64,000 bases of DNA from Flavobacterium ammonificans (GCF_020886115.1 NZ_AP025185.1:186001-250000), one strand, 5' to 3'. Shown: positions 26,756 through 36,380, counted from the stretch's first letter. Notes: generated by a model not told the origin, from the sequence alone. Program-made: numbers and translations.

Positions 26756-26789
26756 AAAAGCTTCCTACTTTTACGGAAGCTTTTTTTTT
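26756..26789 (+). terminator. Terminator downstream of the DUF1573 gene
   Basis: Stem AAAAGCTTCC / GGAAGCTTTT with a 9-base loop, then a T run that ends just before the next gene's ATG. Confidence 0.85.
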
Positions 26790-26803
26790 ACATTTAATTT
26801 GCT

Positions 26804-27340
26804 ATGAGAAAATTAGAAAACAGCGAACTCGACAGAAAATCCATTGATGATTTCAAAGCTTCTGAAAAAACACCTTTGATTTTAGTTTTAGATGACATTC
26901 GCAGTTTACATAATATTGGATCAGTGTTTAGAACCGCTGATGCTTTTTTGATTGAAAAAATCTATTTGTGCGGAATTACAGCCACTCCACCCAATAAAGA
27001 AATTCACAAGACCGCACTTGGGGCTACAGAGACTGTAGTATGGGAACAGGCTGAAAATGTTTTGGAAGTAATTCAAAAACTGAAAGCAGAAAAAATTCAG
27101 ACTTACGCTATTGAGCAAGTAGAAAGCGCCATTTTTCTTCAAAATTTTGAAGTAGAACAAAATCAAAAATATGCATTGGTATTCGGTAATGAAGTTTTTG
27201 GTGTCGCTCAAGAGGCGGTAGCACTTTGTGATGGCGCTATTGAAATTCCGCAATTAGGAACTAAGCACTCACTCAATATTTCAGTAAGTGCCGGAATTGT
27301 AGTTTGGGATTTGTTTAAGAAGTTACATTTCACCAAATAA
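26804..27340 (+). CDS. TrmH (SpoU) family RNA 2'-O-methyltransferase
   Basis: A 178-residue SPOUT methyltransferase. The three family motifs are visible: motif 1 LVLDDIRSLHNIGSVFRTAD (~27-46), motif 2 ALVFGNEVFGVAQEA (~125-139) and motif 3 IEIPQLGTKHSLNISVSAGI (~147-166), which together form the knotted SAM site. It lacks the N-terminal substrate-binding domain of RlmB, so a tRNA target is plausible, but the substrate cannot be fixed from sequence. It is preceded by the DUF1573 terminator, with no evident promoter of its own. Confidence 0.9.
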   Translation: MRKLENSELDRKSIDDFKASEKTPLILVLDDIRSLHNIGSVFRTADAFLIEKIYLCGITATPPNKEIHKTALGATETVVWEQAENVLEVIQKLKAEKIQTYAIEQVESAIFLQNFEVEQNQKYALVFGNEVFGVAQEAVALCDGAIEIPQLGTKHSLNISVSAGIVVWDLFKKLHFTK

Positions 27341-27376
27341 ATCCTACTAATCAACCGAAAATACTATATTTATAGC

Positions 27377-29509
27377 ATGAAGAAAAGAAAAACCATACCG
27401 CTCTTCTTGCTAATTATAACAATAGTTGGAATTCAATTGGGATATTCATCACATCTCACTTTAGATCCACCTACAAAAAAAACAGTAACAACTACAGCCC
27501 CTTCAATTACGGCAACTGGAGATTTAACTTATTGTCCTCTTTCAGAAACCAAAATAGTTTCTACAGTTACAATAACACATGATCCATCGGATTTAACCAC
27601 TGAAGCTATTTACATCCAGATTGCTTCAGGATATGTTATTGGAGATGACCAACTTTTGTTAACAAATAAAGCTTCACATCCATCTATTGAAGCTTTTTGG
27701 AATGCTTTAGAAGGAAAGTTAAAACTATCAAGTCCCACAACAGGCACTCAAGTCAATTATTCAGATTTTGAAGAAGCGATTAGAGATGTTATGTATTACA
27801 ATTCCAATCCTTCTCCATCTGGAACTCGAAATTTCTCTATTTCTTTGGGGAATGGTCAAGCAAATTATCTTCCCCGAAATGGACATTATTATGAATATGT
27901 CCCTAATTTAGGGATTACTTGGACAAACGCAAAAGCAGCTGCAGCTTTAAAAACATTTTATGGGCTTCAAGGCTATTTAGCCACTTTAACTGCTGCCGAC
28001 GAAGCGCAATTAGCAGGCAAGCAAGCTCCTGGAACAGGATGGATTGGTGGAACAGATGAAGAAACTGAAGGAGTTTGGAAATGGGTAACTGGACCTGAAG
28101 CAGGAACAATTTTTTGGAATGGGACTGCCAATGGCAATTCTCCAAATTTTGCTTTTTGGAATTCTAATGAGCCCAATCAATCTGGTGATGAAGATTATGC
28201 ACACATAACAGCTCCAGGAGTAGGTATTCCCGGTTCGTGGAATGATTTATCAAATACTGGTGCAACAAGTGGTAATTACCAACCCAAAGGATATATTGTG
28301 GAGTATGGCGGCATGCCGGGAGAACCCAATTTACAATTATCCGCAAGTACTACTTTAACCATAGCGAAAATATTGACTACAACAGCTGCATCAAGATGTG
28401 ATGCAGGTTCAATTACATTAAACGCAACCGCTTCAATTGGATCAATTTATTGGTATGATGTTGCATCAGGCGGAACTAGTATTGGTTCTGGAAATAATTT
28501 TACAACCCCAATTTTATCAAGTACAAAAAACTATTATGCCGAAGTTTCAGGTTGTACAAGTACTAGAACGGTAATTGCTGCTACCATAAATACTACTCCA
28601 ACTATTAGCACAATTAAACCAATAGTTCCTAGATGCGGAACAGGCACCCTTATTTTAGAAGCCACGCCAAGTATTGGTAATGTAAACTGGTTCTATGAGG
28701 CTAATGGCGGAACTTCAATTTCATCAGGTACAACTTTTACAACGCCATCACTGTCAACCAATACTTTTTTCTATGCTGAAGCGAATAATAATGGCTGTAT
28801 AAGTCCTAACCGAATTGCAATTAGCACTATTATCAATCCTGTGCCTGAAGTAACGGATGAAAATTTAATTCTTTGTCAAAATAGCAATCTTACACTAAAT
28901 GCGACAATCAATGGAATGACTTATCTATGGTCAACCTCTGAAACGACAAAAACTATAAACATAAGCTCTTCAGGGAACTACGAGGTGGCCATCACGAATT
29001 CGTACTTATGTACAAGCACAAAAAAAATTATAGTCATTGAGCATAAAATTCCAGAAATAATGTCTGTTAAAGTAGAGGAAACCAATGTTGAAATCATTCC
29101 TAAAAACCAACAATCCTATTTTGAATATTCTATTGATGGCATCAATTTTCAAATTTCGCCATTATTCTTAAATACACCTGGAGGGTTACAAACTGCATCA
29201 ATTAGAGAAGTTAACAACTGTGGGATTGACACAAAAGAATTTGTAATCCTACTTGCACCACCCTTTTTTACTCCTAACAACGACAGCTATAATGATTTTT
29301 GGATAGTAAAAGGAATGTCATTTTATCCTAATGCCGAACTTCGCATATTTGATCGCTATGGTAAATTACTGAAAGAGTTACACCCCAATAGTTTGGGATG
29401 GGATGGCACTTTTAATGGGCAGCAACTTCCCGCATCTGATTATTGGTATGTATTTAAAAGTGATTCCAATTCACCCGAAAAAAGAGGTCATTTTACATTA
29501 AAAAGATAG
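27377..29509 (+). CDS. Secreted protein with C-type lectin-like domain and T9SS type B sorting domain
   Basis: A 710-residue exported protein with an N-terminal signal segment (TIPLFLLIITIVGIQLGYSS). Residues ~155-315 form a C-type lectin-like domain: NGHYYEYVPNLGITWTNAKA, LQGYLATLTAADEAQLAG, WIGGTDEETEGVWKWVTGPE and WNSNEPNQSGDEDYAHI. Two Ig-like repeats follow (IYWYDVASGGTSIGSGNNF; VNWFYEANGGTSISSGTTF), then a third beta domain. The last ~90 residues (FFTPNNDSYNDFWIVKGMSF to FKSDS...RGHFTLKR) are the gliding-motility-type C-terminal domain (CHU_C/TIGR04131) used for type IX secretion. It is probably a cell-surface or released adhesin; the ligand is unknown. Confidence 0.88.
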   Translation: MKKRKTIPLFLLIITIVGIQLGYSSHLTLDPPTKKTVTTTAPSITATGDLTYCPLSETKIVSTVTITHDPSDLTTEAIYIQIASGYVIGDDQLLLTNKASHPSIEAFWNALEGKLKLSSPTTGTQVNYSDFEEAIRDVMYYNSNPSPSGTRNFSISLGNGQANYLPRNGHYYEYVPNLGITWTNAKAAAALKTFYGLQGYLATLTAADEAQLAGKQAPGTGWIGGTDEETEGVWKWVTGPEAGTIFWNGTANGNSPNFAFWNSNEPNQSGDEDYAHITAPGVGIPGSWNDLSNTGATSGNYQPKGYIVEYGGMPGEPNLQLSASTTLTIAKILTTTAASRCDAGSITLNATASIGSIYWYDVASGGTSIGSGNNFTTPILSSTKNYYAEVSGCTSTRTVIAATINTTPTISTIKPIVPRCGTGTLILEATPSIGNVNWFYEANGGTSISSGTTFTTPSLSTNTFFYAEANNNGCISPNRIAISTIINPVPEVTDENLILCQNSNLTLNATINGMTYLWSTSETTKTINISSSGNYEVAITNSYLCTSTKKIIVIEHKIPEIMSVKVEETNVEIIPKNQQSYFEYSIDGINFQISPLFLNTPGGLQTASIREVNNCGIDTKEFVILLAPPFFTPNNDSYNDFWIVKGMSFYPNAELRIFDRYGKLLKELHPNSLGWDGTFNGQQLPASDYWYVFKSDSNSPEKRGHFTLKR

Positions 29510-29511
29510 TC

Positions 29512-30651
29512 CTATTTTGATTCAATCTTATTTTGAATTTCACTTAATATGAAAAGATAATCTTCATGATTTTTAACAAAATCTCGGTCTGAAACATCGA
29601 TAATTAGAATATTCAAATCAGGTTGTGATTTAATGTAATCCAAATAACCTGTATTAATTTTGTCAAGGTAGTCCGCTTCGATTTCCTGTTCGTAACTTCT
29701 ACCCCGTTTTTTTATATTTTGCAACAAACGCTCTGAATTTTGATACAAATACACATACAAATCTGGCTTTGGCATTTCTTTATAAATGATATGAAACAGA
29801 TTACTGTACAATCGGTATTCATCTTCAGCCAAGGTAATTTTAGCAAAAATCAACGATTTAAAAATATGGTAATCAGCAACAACAAAGTCTTTAAATAAAT
29901 CAAATTGGGACAAGTCATCTGACAATTGTTTGTACCTATCGGCTAAAAATGACATTTCTAACGGAAAGGCGTAGCGATTTTGGTCTTTGTAAAACTTAGG
30001 CAAAAAAGGATTGTCTGCAAAACGTTCCAAGACAGATTTTGCATTAAAATCTTCAGCAATTTTTGTTGCCAAAGTCGTTTTCCCAGCGCCAATATTTCCT
30101 TCAAAAGCTACATAATTAAAATGTTCTAAGGCGATACTCTGCAACGGACTTGCTATACTTTTAACGGCAATACAATCACTTTTATCATCTGTAGCGAATA
30201 ATAACTCGGCTACCGTTTGATTTAAGATGGGATGAATCCATTCTAAATTCAAATCGAGCATCGGTTTTAACACAAAAATTCGTTCTTGCATTAATGGATG
30301 AGGGACTTTCAACTGAGCCGTTTTAATAATTTCATTATCAAACGCAATAATGTCTATGTCAATACTACGTGATTGATATCCTGAATTTTCATTTCGAACA
30401 CGCCCCATCTGACTTTCAATTGCTAGGACTTTATTCAAAATAATGTCGGCCGAATCGTAGGTATGCACAACAACTGCAATATTGTAAAAAGGATCGCTTT
30501 CAAATCCCCAAGAAGGCGATTCGTATACTTTCGAAACTTTAACAACAGTAGCAACTTGATGATGAATCAATTGCAAACAACTTTCGATGTTTTCAAAACG
30601 ATTCCCATAATTTGATCCAATAGATAAAACGACTTGATGCTGTGATTTCAT
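29512..30651 (-). CDS. folK: HPPK-deoxynucleoside kinase fusion
   Basis: A 379-residue two-domain protein. Residues 1-155 are 6-hydroxymethyl-7,8-dihydropterin pyrophosphokinase: LSIGSNYGNRFENI, SWGFESDPFYN, and RSIDIDIIAFDNEII with the Mg-binding DxD. Residues ~175-379 are a deoxynucleoside kinase: P-loop YVAFEGNIGAGKTTLA, the ERFADNPFLPKFY motif, PDLYVYLYQNSERLLQNIKKRGRSYE (lid with RGR) and ADYLDKINTGY. One chain thus joins a folate step with salvage phosphorylation of deoxynucleosides. Both active sites look complete. I recall this fusion from other Bacteroidota. It converges with the lectin gene, which ends two bases away. Confidence 0.93.
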   Translation of the reverse strand: MKSQHQVVLSIGSNYGNRFENIESCLQLIHHQVATVVKVSKVYESPSWGFESDPFYNIAVVVHTYDSADIILNKVLAIESQMGRVRNENSGYQSRSIDIDIIAFDNEIIKTAQLKVPHPLMQERIFVLKPMLDLNLEWIHPILNQTVAELLFATDDKSDCIAVKSIASPLQSIALEHFNYVAFEGNIGAGKTTLATKIAEDFNAKSVLERFADNPFLPKFYKDQNRYAFPLEMSFLADRYKQLSDDLSQFDLFKDFVVADYHIFKSLIFAKITLAEDEYRLYSNLFHIIYKEMPKPDLYVYLYQNSERLLQNIKKRGRSYEQEIEADYLDKINTGYLDYIKSQPDLNILIIDVSDRDFVKNHEDYLFILSEIQNKIESK

Positions 30652-30775
30652 AACAGCTGCAAATTAACTAAAAGAATATTATATTTGTGTGAGGTGTTCA
30701 TAACTAAATTTCAATAAAAAAATTAAGTGATGTAACATTTTAATCCCAAATACTACTTATAAAAAAAAGATTGTT

Positions 30776-32536
30776 ATGAAATTTTTAGGAAATGTACTAG
30801 CTACTATTGTTGGAATTTTTGTTTTCACCTTATTATTCTTTTTCGGAATACTATTTATTGGTGCTGTTTTTGGCGGCGATGAACAAAGTGTCGAAGTAAA
30901 AGAGAATTCAGTAATTGAATTGAATTTATCACAAATCCAATACGATTATGCCGGAAAGTTTTCAGATCCTTGGGTGACTGCCTTTTCTAATGAAACACAA
31001 ATTGGCTTGACCGATGTTATTGCTGCCATTAAGGCTGCAAAAAACGATGAAAACATTAAAGGAATCTCTATTTTGAACAACTATTCTTCACTTGGAATGG
31101 CTCAAAGCAAAGCAGTTAGAGATGCTTTAGAAGACTTCAAAAAATCAGGAAAGTTTGTGATGGCTTATGCCAATTCGTACTCCCAACAAGATTATTACTT
31201 AAACTCTGTAGCCAATACTATTTATCTCAATCCAGTAGGCGAAATGGAGTTCAAAGGTATGTCTTCAGATGTCTTATTCTTTAAAGATTTTCAAGAAAAA
31301 ACAGGCGTTAAAATGGAGGTGATTCGTCACGGAAAATACAAAAGTGCCGTAGAGCCTTTCCTTGAAAATAAAATGAGTGATGCCAATAGAGAACAAATTA
31401 CGGCTTTATTGAATTCCATTTGGAATTCAGTAGTGGTAGACATTGCCAAAAGCAGAAATGTATCTGTACAAAAACTCAATGAAATAGCAAACGGTCTTTT
31501 AGCTCGGACACCCGAAATGGCAAAAGCGCAAAAATTAGTAGATATAATTGCCTATGAAGATGTGTACCACAATGCTATTAAAAAATTATTAAAAGTAGAT
31601 TCAAAGGAAGATTATGAATCGGTTTCCATATTAGATTACACACAAAATTTCATCACAACATCCATTCCAACTGACACATCGGATGAAATTGCCATTATCT
31701 ATGCACAAGGTGATATTGAAAGTGGCGAAGGCGATGTTAATGTCATTGGCGAAGGATCTATGCGACGCTCAATAATTGAGGCTCGTGATAATGAAGATGT
31801 GAAAGCTATTGTGCTCAGAATTGATAGCCCTGGTGGAAGTGCGTTAACGTCTGATTTAATTTGGAGAGAAATTGAATTGGCTAAAAAAGTAAAACCTGTA
31901 GTAGTTTCGATGGGTAATTATGCTGCTTCGGGCGGATATTATATAGCGTGTAACGCTTCCAAAATTTTTGCAGAAAATAATACAATTACAGGATCTATTG
32001 GTGTCTTTGGAATTTTACCCAACTTTAGCGGTTTAAGCACTAAAATGGGGATTTATTCCGAACAAGTGAATACACATCAAAATGCTGGAAACTATAATCC
32101 TTTTTCACCAATCGATGAAAAATTCAAAGCCGTAACATTAGAAGGAGTAGAGAAAGTGTACTCCACATTCGTATCGCACGTAGCCAAAGGAAGAAAAATG
32201 ACTTTTGCACAAGTCGATGCCATTGCACAAGGAAGAGTATGGACGGGATCTGAGGCTTTGAAATTAGGCTTAGTTGACAAAATTGGTGGTTTAGATGACG
32301 CTATAGCAGAAGCAGCGCGCTTGTCTAAAACCAAAAATTACAGTACCAAAAATTATCCCGAATTTGAAAAGGATTTTGATGAGTTTTTAGAAAACTTCCC
32401 TTTTGCAAGAACCAGAGAACGTTTTATAAAAGAGGAAATTGGCGAAGAAAATTACCGAATGATAGAGCAAATAAAACGAGCTCAAAACTACAAAGGAATT
32501 CAGGCCCGAATGCCATTTGAAATTAATATTCAATAA
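30776..32536 (+). CDS. sppA: Signal peptide peptidase SppA, 67K type
   Basis: A 586-residue membrane-anchored serine-lysine protease that degrades cleaved signal peptides. One N-terminal membrane segment (residues ~5-33) is followed by two tandem S49 domains. The N-terminal domain gives the general-base lysine in HGKYKSAVEPF (K189 by analogy with E. coli K209). The C-terminal domain gives the nucleophile serine in SMGNYAASGGYYIAC. The region LRIDSPGGSALTSDLIWREI is typical. Length matches the long E. coli form. It is followed by a shared terminator. Confidence 0.95.
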   Translation: MKFLGNVLATIVGIFVFTLLFFFGILFIGAVFGGDEQSVEVKENSVIELNLSQIQYDYAGKFSDPWVTAFSNETQIGLTDVIAAIKAAKNDENIKGISILNNYSSLGMAQSKAVRDALEDFKKSGKFVMAYANSYSQQDYYLNSVANTIYLNPVGEMEFKGMSSDVLFFKDFQEKTGVKMEVIRHGKYKSAVEPFLENKMSDANREQITALLNSIWNSVVVDIAKSRNVSVQKLNEIANGLLARTPEMAKAQKLVDIIAYEDVYHNAIKKLLKVDSKEDYESVSILDYTQNFITTSIPTDTSDEIAIIYAQGDIESGEGDVNVIGEGSMRRSIIEARDNEDVKAIVLRIDSPGGSALTSDLIWREIELAKKVKPVVVSMGNYAASGGYYIACNASKIFAENNTITGSIGVFGILPNFSGLSTKMGIYSEQVNTHQNAGNYNPFSPIDEKFKAVTLEGVEKVYSTFVSHVAKGRKMTFAQVDAIAQGRVWTGSEALKLGLVDKIGGLDDAIAEAARLSKTKNYSTKNYPEFEKDFDEFLENFPFARTRERFIKEEIGEENYRMIEQIKRAQNYKGIQARMPFEINIQ

Positions 32537-32540
32537 ATAA

Positions 32541-32580
32541 AAAACAGCTTCTAATCTTTTAAATTTTAGAAGCTGTTTTT
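32541..32580. terminator. Bidirectional terminator between sppA and DUF2797
   Basis: Stem AAAACAGCTTCTAA / TTAGAAGCTGTTTT with A- and T-rich flanks between convergent genes. Confidence 0.85.
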
Positions 32581-33375
32581 TTAAATCTCAATTTTTACAA
32601 TATAGCCTTCTGAACTGCGAATATTAAAGACTATTCCGCCTTCAAAAAGTAAATATTGCCCTTTGATTCCAATTAATTTTCCTTGAAAATTAGGCGTTTT
32701 ATCCAAACTTAAACTTGTTACTTTACTAGGATATTCTATAACAGGATAGTGCATTTCATACAAATCATTTTTCTGATTGTAAAAATACTCCTGAACTTCG
32801 GTTGGAATTAATTGTTCAACTTTCAGCCGTTCTGCAATTAAATCAACAGGTTCTATGGCATTAGTAAGCATTTTTCGCCAATTCGTTTTATCAGCATAAT
32901 GATTTTTCAAAGCGACTTCTGTTATTCCTGCTAAATAACGATTGGGTACCTCAACAATCGAGATGGCTTGATTGGCTCCTTGGTCAATCCATCGTGTAGG
33001 CATTTGTGTCTTTCGGGTAACGCCAACTTTCACTTCGCTTGACAAAGCCAAATACACAATATGCGGTTGCAATTGAACTTTTTCTTCATACGCTAAATCA
33101 CGATCAGCAATTCCAAGATGTGCAGTACTCAATTCGGGCTTCATGATCCAATCTCCCACAGCAGGACTGGAATAAAAACAATCATAACAAAATCCTTGTC
33201 GGAATATTTTTTTCTTCTTACCACAATTCAAACATTGAAAACCCACAAAATTAATCTGCATTGGTTTACCCAATAATTGATTGACATTCAAAAAGCTATC
33301 TTCAAAAACAAGATAATATTGAATTGGCTCTCCAAATTCAGTTTGCATTTTAGTTAAAACCCCTTCGTATGTCAT
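32581..33375 (-). CDS. DUF2797 protein with zinc-ribbon-like cysteines
   Basis: A 264-residue cytoplasmic protein of the DUF2797 family. An N-terminal beta-rich region is followed by a four-cysteine zinc-binding pattern, CLNCGKKKKIFRQGFCYDC (near residues 48-66). The central part, HIVYLALSSEVKVGVTRKTQ then PTRWIDQGA, resembles the GIY-YIG nuclease start (a strand, VGVT in place of YIGxT, and an arginine). I infer a GIY-YIG-like fold here but cannot confirm it. Function unknown. It diverges from the GH3 gene across 198 bases that hold no clear promoter consensus. Confidence 0.8.
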   Translation of the reverse strand: MTYEGVLTKMQTEFGEPIQYYLVFEDSFLNVNQLLGKPMQINFVGFQCLNCGKKKKIFRQGFCYDCFYSSPAVGDWIMKPELSTAHLGIADRDLAYEEKVQLQPHIVYLALSSEVKVGVTRKTQMPTRWIDQGANQAISIVEVPNRYLAGITEVALKNHYADKTNWRKMLTNAIEPVDLIAERLKVEQLIPTEVQEYFYNQKNDLYEMHYPVIEYPSKVTSLSLDKTPNFQGKLIGIKGQYLLFEGGIVFNIRSSEGYIVKIEI

Positions 33376-33573
33376 ATGATTTGAAATTTCAGATTAACGA
33401 TTTATGAATTCAGATTTGAAATATAACTTTTTTTATTACAACTCATCTCAATCGGATTTTGATAAGAATCTATTTTTTATGAAAAAAAACACTATTTTTG
33501 ATATTGATGCAAAGTTAGTATTTGTCCATCTATAACCAAATCTAGAATCAGCATTATAAAATTATAAATCGCT

Positions 33574-35085
33574 ATGCCCATTCCAATAATCAATTCCATT
33601 GCCTCTTGGGTTCTAAAGCAACGGATTCACCAAATCGAGCTTTTCTTGAAGTACCCTAATGAGGTGCAAGAGGAATTACTGATGAATTTGATTCGGCGAG
33701 CAGAAAATACAGTAATTGGAGCCCAATACGATTTTAGTTCCATAACATCCTATACCACATTTTCAGAACGAGTTCCTGTTTCTAGTTATGAAGATTTACA
33801 ACCTTTAATTGAACGCACACGCCAAGGTGAACAAAATGTTTTTTGGGATGCCTCAATTAAATGGTTTGCCAAATCAAGTGGTACTACCAATGCTAAAAGT
33901 AAATTTATTCCTGTTAGTAATGATGCTTTAGAAGATTGTCATTACAAAGGAAGTAAAGATTTATTGTGTTTGTATTTGAATAACAATGAAGATTCTGAAC
34001 TGTTTTTGGGAAAAAGCCTTCGCTTAGGCGGAAGCTCTCAGATATACGAAGATAAAGAAACGCTGTTTGGTGACTTATCAGCTATTCTGATTGAAAATAT
34101 GCCTATTTGGGCCGAATTTAGCAGTACGCCAAGTAATAAAATTTCGTTGATGAGCGAATGGGAAACCAAACTTACTGCTATTATCAACGAAACCAAAAAT
34201 GAAAATGTTACCAGCTTTGCAGGAGTTCCTTCTTGGATGTTGGTTTTAATGAACCGAATGCTCGAAGAAACTGGAAAAGGCAATTTATTGGAAGTGTGGC
34301 CAAACTTAGAAGTTTATTTTCACGGAGGAGTAAGTTTTGAACCTTACCGCGAACAATATCAAAAACTACTGCCAAAATCTGATTTTAAGTACTACGAAAT
34401 CTACAATGCCTCAGAAGGTTTCTTTGCTATACAAGATTTGAATGATTCAAGTGATTTACTATTAATGCTTGATTACGGGATTTTCTATGAGTTCATTCCA
34501 ATGGATACTTTTGGAACTCCCAATCAAAAAATAATCCGTTTGGCTGATGTAGAATTATTTAAAAACTATGCTATCGTAATTACTACTAATTCTGGATTAT
34601 GGCGCTATTTAATTGGCGATACTGTTCGATTTACTTCCTTAAATCCGTATCGAATACGTGTTTCGGGCAGAACCAAGCATCATATCAACGTTTTTGGCGA
34701 AGAACTAATGGTAGAAAACACTGATCAGGCTATCGCCAAAGCTTGTCAACTTACCCAAACAGAAGTGGTAGATTATACCGTAGCTCCAATATTTATGGAG
34801 GGTAAAGAAAAAGGCGCTCACGAATGGATGATTGAGTTCAAACAGAATCCGAAAGACATAAATCAATTTCAAACCGTTTTGGACGATACCTTACAAAGTC
34901 TCAACTCCGATTATGAAGCCAAAAGGTACAATAATATGACTTTAAATCCTTTGATTATTAATTTAGCTCGACCACATCTATTTTATGATTGGCTTAAAGA
35001 GCGAGATAAGCTAGGTGGCCAACACAAAATTCCTAGATTATCCAATCAACGAGAGTATTTGGAGCAGTTGAAAGAATTACAGTAA
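33574..35085 (+). CDS. GH3 family acyl-adenylate-forming protein
   Basis: A 503-residue protein of the GH3 family, named after plant auxin-conjugating enzymes. ANL-type signatures: WFAKSSGTTNAKSKFIPVS (ATP/P-loop motif, ~106-124), FHGGVSFEPY, YEIYNASEGFFAIQD (motif 2) and LWRYLIGDTVRF...RVSGRTKHHINVFGEELM (motif 3 hinge). In plants these enzymes join jasmonate or auxin to amino acids by way of acyl adenylates (established). The bacterial members are widespread in Bacteroidota with unknown substrates. It is monocistronic and converges with serB. Confidence 0.9.
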   Translation: MPIPIINSIASWVLKQRIHQIELFLKYPNEVQEELLMNLIRRAENTVIGAQYDFSSITSYTTFSERVPVSSYEDLQPLIERTRQGEQNVFWDASIKWFAKSSGTTNAKSKFIPVSNDALEDCHYKGSKDLLCLYLNNNEDSELFLGKSLRLGGSSQIYEDKETLFGDLSAILIENMPIWAEFSSTPSNKISLMSEWETKLTAIINETKNENVTSFAGVPSWMLVLMNRMLEETGKGNLLEVWPNLEVYFHGGVSFEPYREQYQKLLPKSDFKYYEIYNASEGFFAIQDLNDSSDLLLMLDYGIFYEFIPMDTFGTPNQKIIRLADVELFKNYAIVITTNSGLWRYLIGDTVRFTSLNPYRIRVSGRTKHHINVFGEELMVENTDQAIAKACQLTQTEVVDYTVAPIFMEGKEKGAHEWMIEFKQNPKDINQFQTVLDDTLQSLNSDYEAKRYNNMTLNPLIINLARPHLFYDWLKERDKLGGQHKIPRLSNQREYLEQLKELQ

Positions 35086-35096
35086 AGTATAAATAA

Positions 35097-35122
35097 AAAA
35101 GCCCAACTAGTGTTGGGCTTTT
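35097..35122. terminator. Bidirectional terminator between GH3 and serB
   Basis: Stem AAAAGCCCAAC / TTGGGCTTTT (nearly perfect) with a 5-base loop, in A- and T-rich surroundings between convergent genes. Confidence 0.88.
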
Positions 35123-35144
35123 ATAATTTTAATCAATAGAATTT

Positions 35145-36380
35145 TTATTCCTCCATCATATCGATATGCCTATCGTGATAGCCTAAAAGGTATAAAACCC
35201 CATCCAATCCTAAACTAGAAATTGAACTCGCTGCATTTTCTTTTACCGTAGGCTTGGCGTGGAAAGCAATCCCTAAACCTGCTAAATTTAGCATTGGCAA
35301 ATCATTGGCACCATCACCCACTGCAATCGTTTGGTTAATGTGAATTCCTTCTTTTTCAGCAATGGCTTGTAAGTATTCGGCTTTCTTTTGACCGTCAACA
35401 ATTTCACCCAAGTATTTACCCGTTAATTTTCCATCTTTGATTTCCAATTGATTCGCATGAACATAATCAATTCCTAACTCTTTTTGCAAATACTCTCCAA
35501 AATAAGTAAACCCTCCTGATAAAATAGCGGTTTTATAACCGTAGTATTTTAAGGCTCGCATCAATCGATGTGCCCCTTTGGTTATAGGTAGATTGATAGC
35601 TACATTATGTAATACTTCTTCACTCAAACCTTCTAACAAAGCCATGCGCTTTTTGAAGCTTTCTTTAAAGTCAATTTCGCCATTCATTGCTGATTCGGTA
35701 ATTGCACGTACTTGCTCTCCTACTCCTGCTAGATCAGCCAACTCATCAATTACTTCGGTTTGAATTAGAGTCGAATCCATATCAAAACAAACCAAACGGC
35801 GGTTTCTGCGGTACATATTGTCTTCTTGGAACGAAATATCGACATTTAAAGTTCGGGAAATTTCCATAAAACTTGCTGTCATTGCTGTTTTATCCTCAAT
35901 GATACCTGTTACCGATAATTGGACACAGGAACGCGGATATTCTTCTTTGTCCACTACTGAAGTTCTTCCAGTTAATCGAATAATCGAATCAATGTTCAAA
36001 TGTTGATTGGACATGATTTTTGTAACCGCTGCCAATTGAGCAGCTGTTAACTCTTCTCCTAAAATATTGATACTATAACGTTGCTTGATTTGCGCTTTTA
36101 CCCAATTTTCGTAATCAGGAATAGAAATTGGTATAAACTTAACTTTGATTCCTAATTCATAGCCTTTAAACAACAAATCTTTCAGTACAGGTCCTGAAGA
36201 AGACCCCGATTTTATTTGGAATAAAATTCCTAAAGACAGCGTATCGTGAATGTCCGCCTGACCAATATCCAAAATAACGGCATCATAATTAGCTAGTATA
36301 GAAGTTAAACCCGCTGTTACTCCAGGTTTATCTTGACCCGAAACTTTCAGCAAAATAATCTCTTTGTCTTCTATGGTCAT
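35145..36380 (-). CDS. serB: Phosphoserine phosphatase with N-terminal ACT domains
   Basis: Final step of serine biosynthesis. The 411-residue protein has two regulatory ACT-like domains in residues 1-185 (ILLKVSGQDKPGVTAGLTSI; the second around SINILGEELTAAQLAAVTKI) and a C-terminal HAD phosphatase: DxDxT motif I CFDMDSTLIQTEVIDELAD, motif II LSGGFTYFGEYL, and motif III/IV VGDGANDLPMLNLAGLGIAF. The ACT domains suggest allosteric control by serine or another amino acid, as in mycobacterial SerB2 (inference by analogy). Confidence 0.95.
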   Translation of the reverse strand: MTIEDKEIILLKVSGQDKPGVTAGLTSILANYDAVILDIGQADIHDTLSLGILFQIKSGSSSGPVLKDLLFKGYELGIKVKFIPISIPDYENWVKAQIKQRYSINILGEELTAAQLAAVTKIMSNQHLNIDSIIRLTGRTSVVDKEEYPRSCVQLSVTGIIEDKTAMTASFMEISRTLNVDISFQEDNMYRRNRRLVCFDMDSTLIQTEVIDELADLAGVGEQVRAITESAMNGEIDFKESFKKRMALLEGLSEEVLHNVAINLPITKGAHRLMRALKYYGYKTAILSGGFTYFGEYLQKELGIDYVHANQLEIKDGKLTGKYLGEIVDGQKKAEYLQAIAEKEGIHINQTIAVGDGANDLPMLNLAGLGIAFHAKPTVKENAASSISSLGLDGVLYLLGYHDRHIDMMEE

